Assembly: GCF_020905415.1 (NCBI RefSeq)
Contig: NZ_JAJJMP010000001.1
Coordinates: forward strand, 3,855,501-3,919,500
Direction of reading: 5' to 3'
Length of the DNA: 64,000 nt
Source: Myroides oncorhynchi
GTDB lineage: Bacteria > Bacteroidota > Bacteroidia > Flavobacteriales > Flavobacteriaceae
Shown: in pieces, positions 61,550-64,000 of the stretch
Numbering within the stretch: position 1 is the first letter of the stretch
How the letters are laid out: the number at the start of each line of letters is the position of its first letter
Notes under the pieces: generated by a model
What the model was told of the DNA's origin: nothing
Seen by the model: the letters and a program-made list of their open reading frames with translations, nothing else
Database searches by the model: none
Translations under genes and position numbers: made by a program

Positions 61550-63676
61550 ATGAATAGATCATATATATGGCTACTTTCACTATGTAGCTTGGGTACCTAT
61601 GCCCAAACCGAAGCGCAATTAGACAGTCTACTCAATGCATTTAACACGAATCTAGGAGAAGTAATTATCAATACCTCTACTCCTGTGTTTCAACAGAAAG
61701 CAGATAAGATGGTATTTAGTGTGGAGAACAGTGCTTTATCAGATGGAAGTACAGTTCTAGAAGTATTAGGAAGAGCTCCAGGAGTAGTTGTATCTCAAGA
61801 AGGCGAATTATCACTACGTGGCAAAAAGGGAGTTAGTGTTATGCTAAACGGAAAACTGAGTTCTCTTTCTACAAAAGAACTAGCCAATCTCTTGAGATCA
61901 ACCAACTCTTCTCAAGTTAAAAATATAGAGATTATCGCTAACCCTTCTGCTAAATATGATGCGGCAGGTAATGCAGGTATTATCAATATTGTTCTAAAGA
62001 AGTACAAGATGGAAGGGCTAAAAGGAAGTTCTTATGTCAATGCAGGACGAGGTCGTAAAAACCGAATGAATGCTGGTGCTAGCTTAGGCTATACACATAA
62101 CAAACTTAGCCTATTTGGGGATTACAGTTATACTTTTAGAGGAGAGGAAGAACACAAGCATTATATCCAAGATTTTTACAATGTTGCTAATCCTACTCTA
62201 ATAGACAAGCATAACGAACAACGCTTAACAAGTAATGAACCTCTGACTTCTAACAACTTTAAAATAGGTGTAGATTATAGTATCTCTTCTAAGACGACTA
62301 TTGGATTCTTACTAGATGCTAAAATAGGTAGATATGAAGACTTCTCTAAAGGATATAATAAGAATTTCAGTCCTTCTGGTCAGCTAGATCTTCATGTTAA
62401 TACAAATAATAGCAATAGTGAACACTGGTATGACTATACTTATGGACTTACTGCTACTCACCTATTTAATGAAAAAGGAAGTAAAGTAGATGTCGATTTA
62501 GAATATGAGAACTCTAAATTCAGATCTAATCAAATACAACTTTCAGATGTAATTGCAAATACGTCAAATGCTACGCTATATAGAAACAGAAGAGGACATA
62601 TCCCTTCACAGTTTAAAGTATTTAATGGAAAAGCGGACTTCACTATTCCGTTTAACGATAAGCATAATTTAGAAACTGGATGGAAATCAACAGTAAAATC
62701 TAATGACAATCCTTCTGTCTATGAAATGCAAAATGCTGATTCGTGGTTAATTGATCCTGCTTCTACTAATCACTATAAATACAATGAGCAAATACATGCT
62801 GCTTATGCAAATTACAAGTTTAGTTTAGATCATTGGAACTTCCAGGTAGGATTGCGTTCAGAGTTTACACAAACAGAGATAGATCAAAAAACGACTAACG
62901 AATACAGTAAAAACGATTATACAAAGTTCTTTCCTAGCGCTTCTATCAAGTACGAAACAGATAATGCACATGGCTTCTATGCTTCGTATAGTAAACGTAT
63001 TAATAGACCAAGTCACTTTGACTTAAACCCATTCCGTTTTTACGATGATCCATTTAACTACTGGCAAGGAAACCCTAAGTTAAAACCTGAGATAACACAC
63101 GCTTCTGAAGTAGGATATACATGGAGTAAGTACCTTATCGCAAATGTGTACTTCAGTTTGACAAATGATGTGATGACGAATGTGTATAACTACCAACAAG
63201 ATACAGGTATCTTAGTAAGTACACAAGAAAACCTAAACAAATCATATCACTATGGTGCGAATGTAACAGGTACAATAAGCCCTGTAGAATGGTGGTCGAT
63301 GAGTAATATGTTTAATTTATTTAACAACAAATATGAAGGGAACTATCAAGGTACAGAAATCAATAGTTCGCAAGTAGCCTTCACTTTTAACTCTCAAAAC
63401 AACTTTACTATTGTCAAAGGATTAAAAGCTGATGTCAATGCACAGTATTTCTCTAAGTCAAACTTAGGCCTATACAAAAGAGATAGTTATTTTGACTTAA
63501 CGATAGGCTTATCTAAGGCCCTATTAGAAGACAAAGCGACTATTAAACTAGCTGTAGCAGATGTTCTAAACACTGTGAACTATAATGTAACAGGAGATAA
63601 CTTTAATTCTAATATTCGCAAGAAATATGATCTAGATAGTCGAATAGCTACTTTATCATTTAACTATAAGTTTTAA
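61550..63676 (+). CDS. Outer-membrane beta-barrel receptor (TonB-dependent type)
   Basis: A 708-residue outer-membrane protein. Signal peptide MNRSYIWLLSLCSLGTYAQ; TonB-box-like LGEVIINTST (about 35-44) and plug with VLEVLGRAPGVVVSQEGELSLRGKKGVSVMLNGKLS (about 65-100) and VKNIEIIANPSAKYDAAGNAGIINIVLKKYK (about 118-148), the pattern of the OMP_b-brl_3 group (AGxGGIINIVxK). The barrel has repeated aromatic strands and ends in LSFNYKF. No carboxypeptidase-regulatory domain. It forms an operon with the PepSY protein 11 bp upstream and is followed by a terminator. The ligand is unknown. Confidence 0.9.
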   Translation: MNRSYIWLLSLCSLGTYAQTEAQLDSLLNAFNTNLGEVIINTSTPVFQQKADKMVFSVENSALSDGSTVLEVLGRAPGVVVSQEGELSLRGKKGVSVMLNGKLSSLSTKELANLLRSTNSSQVKNIEIIANPSAKYDAAGNAGIINIVLKKYKMEGLKGSSYVNAGRGRKNRMNAGASLGYTHNKLSLFGDYSYTFRGEEEHKHYIQDFYNVANPTLIDKHNEQRLTSNEPLTSNNFKIGVDYSISSKTTIGFLLDAKIGRYEDFSKGYNKNFSPSGQLDLHVNTNNSNSEHWYDYTYGLTATHLFNEKGSKVDVDLEYENSKFRSNQIQLSDVIANTSNATLYRNRRGHIPSQFKVFNGKADFTIPFNDKHNLETGWKSTVKSNDNPSVYEMQNADSWLIDPASTNHYKYNEQIHAAYANYKFSLDHWNFQVGLRSEFTQTEIDQKTTNEYSKNDYTKFFPSASIKYETDNAHGFYASYSKRINRPSHFDLNPFRFYDDPFNYWQGNPKLKPEITHASEVGYTWSKYLIANVYFSLTNDVMTNVYNYQQDTGILVSTQENLNKSYHYGANVTGTISPVEWWSMSNMFNLFNNKYEGNYQGTEINSSQVAFTFNSQNNFTIVKGLKADVNAQYFSKSNLGLYKRDSYFDLTIGLSKALLEDKATIKLAVADVLNTVNYNVTGDNFNSNIRKKYDLDSRIATLSFNYKF

Positions 63677-63724
63677 TCTAATTAAGGAGATTCTATCTCA
63701 TTATACTTCATTGATTTATACAAC

Positions 63725-63752
63725 AAAAGCCAGTCGACATCGACTGGCTTTT
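63725..63752 (+). terminator. Terminator of the PepSY/receptor operon
   Basis: AAAAGCCAGTCG (63725-63736), loop ACAT, CGACTGGCTTTT (63741-63752): a perfect 12-bp stem. Confidence 0.9.
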
Positions 63753-63773
63753 ACGTATATAATAAAAAACTTA

Positions 63774-64000
63774 TTGAGTTATCTGTTTAGTTTCCGCTAA
63801 TCATATTTAAAGTAGTTGGTTTCGCTTTAACCATCTTTACAATTGTGTTATGAAAAATAGTTTCCTTAAATAAGGATCTATTTAATCTATATACGAACTC
63901 ATTAAAGTAAGCTTGGATGTATTTCTTATTGATATGTGAAGGTACAGTTCTAATCCAGGATTTAAGTTGGTGAATTATCACGTGTAATTCTTTAAAATTA
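63774..64000 (-). mobile_element. IS1595-family insertion sequence (copy 2, cut by the window end)
   Basis: From 63774 (TTGAGTTATCTGTTTAGTTT) the minus strand is the same as the right end of copy 1 (24550-24772) throughout the 227 bp seen. It is in the opposite orientation to copy 1. It lies 22 bp after the receptor operon terminator. Its other end and target duplication are beyond the window. Confidence 0.9.
63787..64000 (-). CDS. IS1595-family transposase, C-terminal part
   Basis: The last 71 codons of the transposase, identical in the visible part to 24546-24759 (begins FKELHVIIHQLKSWIR, ends PTTLNMISGN). Includes the conserved C-terminal helix RTVPSHINKKYIQAYFNEFVYRLNRS. The A-run where copy 1 is frameshifted is outside the window, so it cannot be said whether this copy is intact. 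Confidence 0.85.
   Translation of the reverse strand, partial: NFKELHVIIHQLKSWIRTVPSHINKKYIQAYFNEFVYRLNRSLFKETIFHNTIVKMVKAKPTTLNMISGN

Overview
The window looks like a chromosome segment from a Bacteroidota bacterium of the family Flavobacteriaceae, possibly Myroides or a close relative. This rests on gene content and style, not on a search. The DNA is AT-rich, promoters fit the TAnnTTTG form, and there is a bacillithiol gene (bshA), a pyrR-pyrB pair, menD, an OmpA/PD40 protein, a DUF2853 protein, an Smr-domain protein, and many outer-membrane receptors and short secreted proteins. No rRNA, tRNA, CRISPR array or prophage was seen.

Layout. 1-5.7 kb: the 5' part of hypA, two unknown membrane proteins, an HxlR/nitroreductase divergent pair, a MarR regulator and a DinB-like protein. 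5.7-7.3 kb: a 1.5 kb non-coding stretch almost free of G on the given strand. 7.3-11.6 kb: a likely siderophore locus with a secreted esterase and a TonB-dependent receptor, plus a membrane gene broken by a TAG. 11.6-20 kb: CPBP protease, HxlR/metallo-beta-lactamase pair, a 945-residue DUF6493-like protein and several unknowns, separated by palindromic repeats. 20-26 kb: an MdtD-like exporter, then an IS1595-family element inserted in a TonB-like gene. 26-31.5 kb: an AraC regulator, a pseudogene, a HigA-like protein without HTH, an ECF sigma operon with a membrane-anchored beta-barrel protein, and a porin. 32-37.4 kb: housekeeping (smr, pdxH, rnz, pyrB, pyrR). 37.5-48.3 kb: two META-like paralogues, FMN reductase, OmpA-PD40 protein, O-methyltransferase, pheA, GNAT, glutathione peroxidase, menD and DUF2853. 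48.4-54 kb: amidohydrolase/ankyrin/AraC group, RhtA-like exporter and a broken DUF6266 gene. 54-63.7 kb: bshA, SUFU-domain protein, DinB, an MFS/AraC pair, RidA, and a PepSY/outer-membrane receptor operon. The window ends inside a second, inverted copy of the IS1595-family element.

Themes. Gene decay is frequent: I found five chromosomal genes or remnants disabled by stops, frameshifts, start loss or insertion, plus a frameshifted transposase. Iron and TonB functions recur (esterase, receptor, TonB-like transducer, PepSY protein, second receptor). Several families of short palindromic intergenic repeats are shared between distant sites, and one decayed 130-190 bp sequence occurs twice, 10 kb apart and in opposite orientation. 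I did not find a coherent new defence or biosynthetic system. The best leads are the repeat families, the G-depleted block, the structured intergenic element near 35.4 kb, and the sigma/beta-barrel operon. All function calls are by eye from motifs, without database support.
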